Below, piece by piece: positions 36,860 through 44,379 of a stretch of 64,000 bases of DNA. Both the position numbers and the translations under genes were made by a program. Location of the stretch: positions 744,001-808,000 of the forward strand of contig JACKNO010000001.1 in the NCBI GenBank assembly GCA_024234815.1, written 5' to 3'. Position 1 is the first letter of the stretch. Each line of letters opens with the position of its first letter. Origin of the DNA: Pseudomonadales bacterium (GTDB lineage: Bacteria > Pseudomonadota > Gammaproteobacteria > Pseudomonadales > Halieaceae). The notes below the pieces were generated by a model. That model was not told where the DNA came from. It did no database searches and saw only the letters and a list, made by a program, of their open reading frames with translations.

Positions 36860-38941
36860 ATGAGCTTATATCGTTTTCCCCGAACCAGTCTCGCCCTGGC
36901 TGTACTGGCAACTACAGGTTCCGGCGTGGTGCAGGCCGCAACTGACGCGTTTATATCATCCAGTGAGCTGGAAGAGATAGTGGTAACTGCCAGCAGGACG
37001 AAGCAGCGTATTTTCGACAGCCCCGCTTCTCTCAGTGTTATAGACGAAACAGAGCTGGCGCGGGCGACCGTACCCGGCCTGGCGGAACTTATAAGGGATG
37101 TGCCAGGCGTCCAGGTAACCGATTCGGGGCAGCCCGGCCTCGGTCGCATCCGCATTCGCGGGGAGGAGTCCCGGCGTACCGCGATCCTGATCAACAGCCA
37201 GGAAGTCACCGACCATTACGAGGTGGGGACACCGCTGACCCTGCACCCCGCCATGGTGGAGCGAATCGAAGTCATGCGCGGTTCCGGGTCTGTGCTCTAC
37301 GGCTCGCGGGCGCTGAGCGGGGTGGTGAACTTCATCACCCGCAAGGGTGGCACCGAACCCCTGCAGGCCACGGTTGAGGGTGGTTATGACAGCGCCACCG
37401 ACGGCTACAACAGCTTCGCCAGCCTCTATGGAAACGCCGCCGGATTCGAGTACCGCCTGGCTGGCTCGAAGAGTGACCACGACGACCGCGCCACGCCGTC
37501 GGGCAGCATGGAGAATACTTCTTATGACAACGACAGTGTTTATCTCTACGCGGGCCGCGGCTTCGGCGCACAGCGACTTGAATATACCTACGAAAAATTC
37601 TCCAGCAGCAGCAATGTCTATGTAGAAGACGAGGTGAAGACCAGCTACCCCCTGACCGACTTCTACATCGAGTCCCCCAAGCGGGACCGGGACAAACACG
37701 GGCTGTTCTACACCTGGGATGTGGATAACAGCTGGCTGCAGAGCTTCTCCGCCAATGCCTATCAGCAGCAGAATGACCGGCACTTTTACACGTACTCCGA
37801 AACTGTCTGGTACAGCAGGGATATCAACAATTACAGTACTCTCGATACCGACGGCGCCCTTGCCCAGATGGATTTTCAGCCGCTGGGGGATCACCGGCTG
37901 ATAGCCGGAGTGCAATACCTCAATGACGATGTTGACCAGACCAGGCATGTGGATACGGTATCGTGGACTCCGCCGATCGCCGCCACCGGCGTTGAAGTGA
38001 TTCGTGACAAGGCGAGTATCGAGACCTGGGCGATGTTCCTGCAGGACCAGTGGGAGATCAGTGATCGGCTGTCAATGACTGCCGGTCTGCGACAGTACTA
38101 TGTAGACGCCAAATTGGATGATACCGACCGGGAGAGCCTGAACCCCGGCAACCTCGGAAGCGATGACGAACTGGTCGGCGCGCTGGGATTGGTCTGGGGG
38201 GTGAGTGATGATGTTCACCTGAGGGCCAACGTGGCCCAGGGCTATGTCTATCCCTCGCTGACCCAGTTGGCGACCGGAGCCTACGCGGGCTCCAACTTCG
38301 TCAATCCTGACGCCAGCCTCGACCCGGAAACGTCGACCAACTACGAGTTGGGTCTGCGAATGCAGAGCCGGCAACTCACCCTGGATACCACTGCGTTCTA
38401 CACCGAATCAGACGACTACATCCACCACCTTGCCTGCACGCCGGAGGATGATTGCCCTGGACGGCGGGATCGCCTGTACCAGAACGTGGGCAAATCCAAT
38501 GCCCATGGCGTGGAAATGTTCGTGGTCTACGGCGGTTTGCCGCAGGGCCTGGAGCCGTATGCCAGCCTCACCTGGATGAAGCGCAAGATCGAATACGACC
38601 AGTTCTCCACCTGGCACACCGAGGTGCCCGATATCAGCGGCCGGGTCGGCATGAAATGGCAGGGCTCGGTAATGTCGGTACCCCTGATGTGGGCGGATCT
38701 CTTCCTGCGCGGGGAATCCTCCTCGAAACTCGAAGAGCCCGACACGGTGCGCGATACGCTGGATGACAAGTCCGGTTGGGTTACCGTCAACCTCTCTACC
38801 GGGGTGGAGTTCGGCAGCAACAACCAGTACCAACTTTCTATGGACCTTCTGAACCTCACAGACAAGGAATACATAGCCTCAACGGAGAATCTGTACGGCT
38901 CGGAGCGCAGTGTGGCGATGAAGCTGTCCCTGAACTGGTAG
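36860..38941 (+). CDS. TonB-dependent outer-membrane receptor
   Basis: A 693-residue receptor with signal peptide (cleavage after VQAA, about residue 26), a TonB box-like EEIVVTAS, plug domain (PGVQVTDSGQPGLGRIRIRG; VERIEVMRGSGSVLYGSRALSGVVNFITR) and a 22-strand-type barrel ending in the aromatic outer-membrane signature KLSLNW. Overall it resembles vitamin B12/siderophore/heme receptors of the short class without an N-terminal signalling domain. The ligand is not evident; the divergent hydrolase lipoprotein pair suggests substrate scavenging, and B12 would also fit the Ecm enzyme. Confidence 0.92.
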   Translation: MSLYRFPRTSLALAVLATTGSGVVQAATDAFISSSELEEIVVTASRTKQRIFDSPASLSVIDETELARATVPGLAELIRDVPGVQVTDSGQPGLGRIRIRGEESRRTAILINSQEVTDHYEVGTPLTLHPAMVERIEVMRGSGSVLYGSRALSGVVNFITRKGGTEPLQATVEGGYDSATDGYNSFASLYGNAAGFEYRLAGSKSDHDDRATPSGSMENTSYDNDSVYLYAGRGFGAQRLEYTYEKFSSSSNVYVEDEVKTSYPLTDFYIESPKRDRDKHGLFYTWDVDNSWLQSFSANAYQQQNDRHFYTYSETVWYSRDINNYSTLDTDGALAQMDFQPLGDHRLIAGVQYLNDDVDQTRHVDTVSWTPPIAATGVEVIRDKASIETWAMFLQDQWEISDRLSMTAGLRQYYVDAKLDDTDRESLNPGNLGSDDELVGALGLVWGVSDDVHLRANVAQGYVYPSLTQLATGAYAGSNFVNPDASLDPETSTNYELGLRMQSRQLTLDTTAFYTESDDYIHHLACTPEDDCPGRRDRLYQNVGKSNAHGVEMFVVYGGLPQGLEPYASLTWMKRKIEYDQFSTWHTEVPDISGRVGMKWQGSVMSVPLMWADLFLRGESSSKLEEPDTVRDTLDDKSGWVTVNLSTGVEFGSNNQYQLSMDLLNLTDKEYIASTENLYGSERSVAMKLSLNW

Positions 38942-38995
38942 CAAACCCCGCCTGCTATTATCAGACAGACCCCAGGGCATCACGAGAGAAAATCA

Positions 38996-39557
38996 TTGAG
39001 TGTTTGCGTAGGTACCGTCAAGGAATTGTGGCGCTACCCGCTATGCCCACTCGCCGCAGGGTGGTGAAATACCGCCGGTCATTATCACCCTTCCGGACGG
39101 TCGGGAAGTCGCCAGCGGCGATCCGGATTGCGCCGCGTTTTTATCCGATCATTTGCGCAAGCCAGGCAGTCTTTGGCCTTTGCAGCCGGCGTCGAACTGG
39201 CGTTACTACCGCTTGGCGAAAGTCGGCGGCGCACGCGATATGATGCGACAGTTCGGCACCAGCACCTTGCCTGACCTGTCCTCGGTGCCGAGGTCGCTGG
39301 CTACCCAGTTGTCTTTCTTTGCCACGCCCCTGGGCCGCTGCCACGATGTTTTTCCCCTGCATATCCTGAGCACCAACGCGCTGGCGGCGATGGCGGAGAT
39401 CGAGCCGGCGGGAAATTTCGTGGTCCAGCGATTCCGGCCCAATATCCTGGTAGCCAGTACGCGCCCGGCACCTGAATTCGACGACTTTACCTGGCTGGAC
39501 GGCTATCTGCACGTGGGCAACTGCGTGATCAGCTGCGTTACCCGAACGAAACGCTGA
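38996..39557 (+). pseudogene. Remnant of a MOSC N-terminal beta-barrel domain protein (YcbX-like)
   Basis: The 5' part reads in one frame as VGTVKELWRYP, the standard opening of MOSC-family molybdenum-cofactor sulfurase-like proteins, possibly from a TTG at 38996. The family match resumes in the next frame at about 39037 (RYAHSP, then PPVIITLPDG) and runs through PLHILSTNALAAM and QRFRPNILVAS to a stop at 39555-39557. The conserved block between, including the GDR region, is missing, and the MOSC core C-terminus is absent. The break sits between two CGCTA copies (39033-39047), suggesting a slipped deletion. Confidence 0.75.
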
Positions 39558-39582
39558 GCTAGCTGACGGCCAAAATCGAGGC

Positions 39583-39611
39583 AAAAAAAACCGGCGCCAA
39601 TGGCGCCGGTT
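39583..39611 (-). terminator. Rho-independent terminator of nirS
   Basis: A perfect 10-bp stem AACCGGCGCC/GGCGCCGGTT with a 3-base loop, followed on the minus strand by eight T residues (39583-39590). It lies about 24 bases beyond the nirS stop codon. A textbook intrinsic terminator. Confidence 0.92.
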
Positions 39612-39634
39612 GTTGCATCAACTACCGATCGGAA

Positions 39635-41374
39635 TCAGTAGATGTCCTTGCGGGTGTTGTAGACGTTGAACTTGCCGGTCGGGGTAATCAGCTTCTCATC
39701 CTTGATCACCTTCTTCAGCTTGCGGGTCTTGTCATCAACGACCACGATGGCTGACACCTGGTCCTTGCCGTTCCACACCGAGAACCACACCTCGTCACCG
39801 GCGGCGTTGTACTCGGGCTGTACTACCCGCGCGGGACCTTCACCGACATCGGCCCACTCGGCGATAGGCAGTACTTCAAAGCCCGCGTCGAGGTTGTTGA
39901 TGTCGTAGACGGCAACCGACTGGCTGACTTTGGCATCGGGGTGCAGAGTGTTGTCCACCCACAGGTTGGTGGACTTGGGATGGGTTTTCACGAACAGCGA
40001 ACCACCGCCCTGTGAAGGCAGCACTCTCACCACTTTCCAGGCGTTGTCCTTGTGACCTTCAGGATCGGTGCCGATAAAGTTGATGTTTTCGTTACCCAGT
40101 CCGGAAGTGACCCACACCGGCCCAAACTCGGGGTCGATGATGTTGGCGCCGCGTCCGGGGTGCGGAATCTTCTCTGCGTCGACCAGGGCTACCACTTTAC
40201 GGTCCTTGGAATCGACCACCGCAATCTTGTTGGACTGGTTGGCCGCTGTCATGAAGTAGCGATGGGTGGAATCCCAGCCGCCGTCATGCAGGAAGCGCGC
40301 GGCGTCCAGGCTGGTTACGGTGAGCGCGTCCAGGTTGCTGTAGTCCACCAGCAGGATCTTGCCGGTTTCCTTCACGTTCACGATGAATTCCGGGTGCTCG
40401 TGTGAAGCCACGATGGCCGCGACGCGCGGTTCGGGGTGATATTCCTGGGTGCCCACGATCATGCCCCGGGTTGACTCGATCCTGATAGGCTCCAGGGTAT
40501 CCCCGTCCATCATTACATATTGGGGAGGCCAGTAGGCGCCTGCGATAGCGATCTTGTCCTCGTAGCCCTTGTACTTGGAGGTTTCAACCGAGCGACCTTC
40601 CAGGCCGATCTTGATCTCAGCCACCACCTGGGGCGGATTCATGTAGAGGTCGATCATATCCACCTTGGCGTCGCGGCCAATAGTGAATACGTAGCGGCCC
40701 GAATGGGAGGAGCGGGAAATATGCACCGCGTAACCGGTTTTGAGGATGGAGATGATTTCCTTGGTGTCGCCATCGATCAGCGCCACTTCCCCGGAGTCGC
40801 GCAGGGTGACCGCAAAAATATTGTCGATATTGAACTTGTTCTGCGGCTTGGTGGGGCGATCCTCCACTGGCACGTAGACCTTCCACGTATCCAGCATCTG
40901 CTGCATGCCCCACTCGGGAGGTGTGGGCGGCTCGTGCTGCAGGAAGCGGGCCATGATATCGATCTGCTCTTCGCTGAACTCGCCGGATGTGCCCCAGTTT
41001 GGCATGCCACCGGGGCTGCCGTAGTTGATCAATATCTTGAGGAAATCAGTGCCGCGCTCCTGGGTGATGTCCGGGGTGAGCGGTTTGCCGGTCGCCCCCT
41101 TGCGCAGTACGCCGTGACAGCCCGCGCAGCGTTCAAAGTAAAGTTTGGTGGCGATATCGAATTCGGCCTGGGTCATATCCGGTGCGCCCGGTGTTATGAC
41201 GCGTTTCAGGTCTTCCGTGGGTACCGGCGCACCCTTGTAGGCCAATTCGCCCGGCGTTACACCCGGGTGGTCGGTCTTGTCCTGGGCCAGTGTGGCGGGC
41301 GCTGTCAGCGCCAGTCCGGCGAACACCGCTGCCATTGGCAGGATTCTTCCCCAGTTATTGGTAGTTGTTTTCAT
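39635..41374 (-). CDS. nirS: Cytochrome cd1 nitrite reductase
   Basis: Periplasmic NO-forming nitrite reductase of 579 residues. Signal peptide to about residue 30; c-type heme site CAGCH at residues 83-87; then the eight-bladed heme d1 propeller. H218 (GYAVHISRSSHSGRY) is the likely d1 ligand, and the active-site histidines lie in ASHEHPEF (about 325-327) and FLHDGGWDS (363). The C-terminus FNVYNTRKDIY is diagnostic. None of the heme d1 synthesis genes (nirFDLGHJEN) are in the window. It has its own FNR-type box at 41447-41460 and a strong terminator. It produces the NO that the neighbouring oxidoreductase cluster could reduce. Confidence 0.97.
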   Translation of the reverse strand: MKTTTNNWGRILPMAAVFAGLALTAPATLAQDKTDHPGVTPGELAYKGAPVPTEDLKRVITPGAPDMTQAEFDIATKLYFERCAGCHGVLRKGATGKPLTPDITQERGTDFLKILINYGSPGGMPNWGTSGEFSEEQIDIMARFLQHEPPTPPEWGMQQMLDTWKVYVPVEDRPTKPQNKFNIDNIFAVTLRDSGEVALIDGDTKEIISILKTGYAVHISRSSHSGRYVFTIGRDAKVDMIDLYMNPPQVVAEIKIGLEGRSVETSKYKGYEDKIAIAGAYWPPQYVMMDGDTLEPIRIESTRGMIVGTQEYHPEPRVAAIVASHEHPEFIVNVKETGKILLVDYSNLDALTVTSLDAARFLHDGGWDSTHRYFMTAANQSNKIAVVDSKDRKVVALVDAEKIPHPGRGANIIDPEFGPVWVTSGLGNENINFIGTDPEGHKDNAWKVVRVLPSQGGGSLFVKTHPKSTNLWVDNTLHPDAKVSQSVAVYDINNLDAGFEVLPIAEWADVGEGPARVVQPEYNAAGDEVWFSVWNGKDQVSAIVVVDDKTRKLKKVIKDEKLITPTGKFNVYNTRKDIY

Positions 41375-41422
41375 TGTAGTTCCCCTCCTCGGGAGTTACG
41401 GGCGTTCTGTGCACCACGCAGG

Positions 41423-41440
41423 GTATGCCAGTGGGCATAC
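41423..41440. promoter_or_regulatory. Inverted repeat in the nirS promoter
   Basis: GTATGCC-agtg-GGCATAC, a perfect 7-bp inverted repeat, 6 bases from the FNR-type box and overlapping where RNA polymerase would contact nirS. It may be a second operator. The half site TATGCC recurs at 41441-41446. Confidence 0.5.
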
Positions 41441-41446
41441 TATGCC

Positions 41447-41460
41447 TTGACGCATATCAA
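41447..41460 (-). promoter_or_regulatory. FNR/DNR-type box upstream of nirS
   Basis: TTGAC-GCAT-ATCAA, one base from the symmetrical FNR consensus TTGAT-N4-ATCAA. Centred 80 bases before the nirS ATG; a transcript starting about 41 bases downstream would have a short leader. Oxygen and/or NO control is expected. Confidence 0.75.
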
Positions 41461-41478
41461 TAAAAGCCATTGCATCGC

Positions 41479-42987
41479 TCAGCTATCCGACGCAATCACT
41501 CCGCTGGCCTTCTTCTGTCTGGCCTCGCGTTTCTTGCGCTTGTCCACCAGGGGCGGACATTGCTGGTCATTCCAGTAGGTTACCTGGCACTCCAGGCAAT
41601 AGTGGCATTCATTGTCGATGATCTCGCCGGTGGGCCTGATCGCGGCAATCTGGCACTGGTGAGAGCAGGCCTGGCAGGGCGTGCCGCATTCTGTTCGCCT
41701 GCGCAGCCAATCGAAGATGCGGAACCGGGTGATAATGCTCAGCCCCGCGCCCAGCGGGCAGATATATTTGCAATAGAACTTGCTGTTCAGGGCTGACACG
41801 GCGAGCAGCGCAACGGCGTAGGCCACGTAGACGGGTTCGCGCATGAAACGAAGAATAAAAGTGGTCTTGAAGGGTTCAACTTCCGCCAGTTTCGCGGCGT
41901 TTACCATCGAGTCCAGCGACAGTCCAACCAGCGCAATCAGGATAAAGTATTTAATCGCCCACAGGCGCTCATGTACCATCTGCGGGAGCCGGTAGCCCTC
42001 GAATCCAAGGCGATTTGCCAGTTTGCTGATCAGGTCCTGGGCCGCGCCGAAGGGACATAACCAGCCGCAGTAAACCCCGCGACCCCAGAGCAGAATACTC
42101 ACCGCAACAAAACCCCACAGCAAAAACACCGTGGGCTCAATCATTAGAGTATCCCAGGAGAAGCCACTGGTGAGACTGTGGAAGAAAGCCAGCAGGTTGA
42201 TAACCGACAGCTGGGCGGCACAATAAAAGCCGATGAAGAATACGGTAAACAGCAGGTAGGCTACCCGCAGCCTGTGGAAAAGCACGTCGCGTTTGACCAG
42301 CCAGTCCTGGAAGAACAGGATGGTCATCAGCAGTAGCAGGGCGGCGAACACGATACCCAGCTCAACAGCCCGCTCCTGCCAGAGCTGTTTCCAGGCGGGC
42401 TCATCGTCGGCGATTTCGGCGCCGCCCGGGCCATCCTGTCCGGCCATGGTCGGTGAACCGCCGCGTGGAATCCCGTAGGCGCTTGCCACTTTCTGCACCG
42501 CCTTGTTGACGGAGCTGGTCAGTACCATGGTGGTGATAGTGGCACCGGTGATGCCGTCGATCCCCACGTAGCCCTCGCGGCCATGGGCTCCCACCCGGAT
42601 CCGGTCGGTGCTGTGCTTGCCCTCGAACTGGTCGATAAATTGGTGCAGGTCCTTGTCCGATATGCCGATTACCAGGATGGGCTCCTCGTGGTGCAGGATA
42701 TCCACGCCCTTTATCTGCCCGTCTTCCCCCAGGCCCACCACGGAATTAATCGGCTTGCCGGAGTACGCGGAGATAGGCGCCAGGTCCTGGGTGCTGAACG
42801 CGTAACCCAACTGGCCACGTGCGCTGCGCACCATGTAGGCCGGTGTCTTGTCGTTGAGGGGGGTGATGGTCTCGGCGCCGGGAAACACCCTTTGCACGTC
42901 GGCCAGTGTGAGTTCAGCGGACCTTGCTGCCGAGGGGACAGCGAGCAGGCTGAGCGCCCATAGCAGAAGTAGGTAGCGAACTGGCAT
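41479..42987 (-). CDS. nirI: NirI/NosR-family membrane flavo-iron-sulfur protein
   Basis: A 502-residue NosR/NirI homologue. Signal/anchor at residues 1-22, a periplasmic FMN-binding domain with the covalent-flavin-type motif GITGATIT near residue 150, then about five to six membrane spans with WGRGVYCGWLCPFGAAQD, and two cysteine clusters (CGTPCQACSHQC; ECHYCLECQVTYWNDQQCPP) for 4Fe-4S centres. Such proteins pass quinol electrons to, or help mature, nitrite or N2O reductases. Next to nirS and without nosZ in view, NirI is the better name. ATG 42987 precedes the signal peptide; upstream ATG 43038 is possible. It lies upstream of nirS on the same strand. Confidence 0.9.
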   Translation of the reverse strand: MPVRYLLLLWALSLLAVPSAARSAELTLADVQRVFPGAETITPLNDKTPAYMVRSARGQLGYAFSTQDLAPISAYSGKPINSVVGLGEDGQIKGVDILHHEEPILVIGISDKDLHQFIDQFEGKHSTDRIRVGAHGREGYVGIDGITGATITTMVLTSSVNKAVQKVASAYGIPRGGSPTMAGQDGPGGAEIADDEPAWKQLWQERAVELGIVFAALLLLMTILFFQDWLVKRDVLFHRLRVAYLLFTVFFIGFYCAAQLSVINLLAFFHSLTSGFSWDTLMIEPTVFLLWGFVAVSILLWGRGVYCGWLCPFGAAQDLISKLANRLGFEGYRLPQMVHERLWAIKYFILIALVGLSLDSMVNAAKLAEVEPFKTTFILRFMREPVYVAYAVALLAVSALNSKFYCKYICPLGAGLSIITRFRIFDWLRRRTECGTPCQACSHQCQIAAIRPTGEIIDNECHYCLECQVTYWNDQQCPPLVDKRKKREARQKKASGVIASDS

Positions 42988-43036
42988 ATTATGGACTCGT
43001 GCGTGGCGCGGTCGTGTGTTCATTATAGGGGCAATC

Positions 43037-43507
43037 ATGCTATTACCTACAACGCTATCAGCCGTTGATCTGCATCAACGGGTGCGGGGCTATTGCAGGG
43101 CCCTGCGCGGCATGGCCTGCCTGACCCTGGCCATGGGCCTCCCGGCGGTCGCGGTGGGAGCCGGGTCGGTCGCGGATGCGGTCAACGAGCGTATTCCAGT
43201 CAGCGCTGCCGAACTCGAAACGCACTGGGGTGTGGACTGCCTGGCGACCTGGGCCACCCTCAGCGGGCAGGTGGAGAAGAGCGAGGCCGGCGAGGAATGC
43301 CTGGTCTCACCACAGTTGCGTCGCCCGCTCGAGCTGTGTGTATTCATCTACCAGCGACCTGGTGACGCGGTGTCCCTTGCCTGTCCCGACTATCGCGGGG
43401 CGCTGGCCATGCTTGATTCCACTCCCGCGCGGGATCAGTGCCGGGCTTTGAGAAACTTTCTGTCTGCCAGGGGGCGCTGCCATATCCCCGAGCCGATACC
43501 CAGATAA
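43037..43507 (+). CDS. Small exported cysteine-containing protein, unknown function
   Basis: A 156-residue open frame with a hydrophobic export-like segment (MACLTLAMGLPAVAVGAG, about residues 26-43) and six cysteines in the mature part. It sits between nirI and the oxidoreductase operon. I recognise no family. The ATG at 43037 has AGGGG upstream, but then the FNR-type box at 43065-43078 would lie inside the gene; starting at ATG 43112 would give a cleaner signal peptide and leave the box outside. Base composition and length support coding, though expression is unproven. Confidence 0.6.
   Translation: MLLPTTLSAVDLHQRVRGYCRALRGMACLTLAMGLPAVAVGAGSVADAVNERIPVSAAELETHWGVDCLATWATLSGQVEKSEAGEECLVSPQLRRPLELCVFIYQRPGDAVSLACPDYRGALAMLDSTPARDQCRALRNFLSARGRCHIPEPIPR
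43065..43078 (-). promoter_or_regulatory. Perfect FNR/DNR-type box upstream of nirI
   Basis: TTGAT-CTGC-ATCAA, an exact match to the FNR consensus. Centred about 85 bases before the nirI ATG, which suits activation of nirI. The site is symmetrical, so the plus-strand gene could also respond. Confidence 0.8.
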
Positions 43508-43537
43508 CCAAGTCATTTGTTCAGGTATAGCAAATTA

Positions 43538-43551
43538 TTGACCCGGATCAA
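43538..43551 (+). promoter_or_regulatory. FNR/DNR-type box upstream of the CuA-oxidoreductase operon
   Basis: TTGAC-CCGG-ATCAA, one base from consensus. A TAGTAT -10-like hexamer at 43573-43578 has the spacing expected for a box centred near -41.5. The first operon gene starts at 43638. Confidence 0.8.
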
Positions 43552-43637
43552 TATTTGCACCAAAACGGGGAGTAGTATGTGACAATATGTCGCAGTTAGC
43601 GCTGTCTTCCCGTTGCGGCATCTAAAGGAGAGTAGAT

Positions 43638-43793
43638 ATGTCAGACCATGATTCCGATGAATCCGGCCAAGTGCCAATGATGCAAAAGCTGTTGGACAAT
43701 CCGTTCCTGCTGCTCTTCATAGGTGTCGCATCGCCCGCGATGTTTTACCTGGTGTGGGGCCTGGCAGAAATTTTTACCGTTCCTGCCCGTTAA
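43638..43793 (+). CDS. 51-residue single-span membrane protein, first gene of the CuA-oxidoreductase operon
   Basis: A short gene with an excellent AAGGAG site 8 bases before the ATG. The product has an acidic N-terminus (SDHDSDESGQ) and one membrane span (about residues 22-45, FLLLFIGVASPAMFYLVWGLA). It is 33 bases before the CuA-subunit gene and directly behind the FNR-type box. Small single-span subunits are common in heme-copper oxidases, so it is probably an accessory subunit of the complex encoded next; no homologue is recognised by eye. Confidence 0.8.
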   Translation: MSDHDSDESGQVPMMQKLLDNPFLLLFIGVASPAMFYLVWGLAEIFTVPAR

Positions 43794-43826
43794 AAAACAG
43801 CCATAAAAAGAAAGGGGTTTTAGCCT

Positions 43827-44369
43827 ATGTCCAGCCTGTCGCCTCCCAGCAAAAAAATCTGGTGGAACGAACCTGTCCACAAATCCGAGTTGATGTGGAT
43901 TTCACTGGTTTTTGTCTGGGGTCTGGTTATGACCTTCATGATGCCGTACTGGCACGTGGTGGGAAAACAGAACCTCGGTACCGAGACCTACAAAACCACT
44001 CCGGCAAAGTTCCAGGAGGCCACTGAGGCCTTTGCAGCAAAGTTCACCGTGCGCACTGAAGGTCCGCGCAATCACCCGGTAGTGGCACCGCCGGCGGGTG
44101 GCGATGTATATATGCTGGGTCGCCTGTGGGACTGGTGGCCCACGATCGAGCTCAAAAAGGGTGAGACCTATCGTTTCCACCTGTCCTCCCTCGACTGGCA
44201 GCACGGTTTCTCCCTGCAGCCGGCCAATATCAATATCCAGGTCGTGCCCAATTACGAGCATGTATTCAGCCTCACACCCACTGAGGCGGGTGAGTATTCG
44301 GTGATCTGTAACGAATACTGCGGCATCGGTCATCACCTGATGATTGGCAAAATACTGGTTGTGGAATAA
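43827..44369 (+). CDS. CuA-containing subunit II of a heme-copper oxidoreductase
   Basis: A 180-residue cupredoxin subunit with one N-terminal membrane span (about residues 22-42). All CuA ligands are present: H126 (DWQHGF) and C161, E163, C165, H169, M172 in CNEYCGIGHHLM. The single span and short length resemble B-type (ba3-like) subunit II rather than two-span A-type. No fused cytochrome c domain. It receives electrons from a soluble cytochrome c or cupredoxin and hands them to the subunit I encoded 10 bases downstream. Confidence 0.93.
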   Translation: MSSLSPPSKKIWWNEPVHKSELMWISLVFVWGLVMTFMMPYWHVVGKQNLGTETYKTTPAKFQEATEAFAAKFTVRTEGPRNHPVVAPPAGGDVYMLGRLWDWWPTIELKKGETYRFHLSSLDWQHGFSLQPANINIQVVPNYEHVFSLTPTEAGEYSVICNEYCGIGHHLMIGKILVVE

Positions 44370-44379
44370 AGGAACGGAC

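Noticed and set aside
38776..39243. 155-codon plus-strand frame across the TonB receptor end and the MOSC remnant
   Set aside because: Out of frame with both; contains no domain features and starts inside the receptor gene.
41479..42987. Naming the FMN/Fe-S membrane protein NosR
   Set aside because: NosR and NirI are homologous and hard to separate by eye; there is no nosZ in the window and nirS is adjacent, so NirI is preferred.
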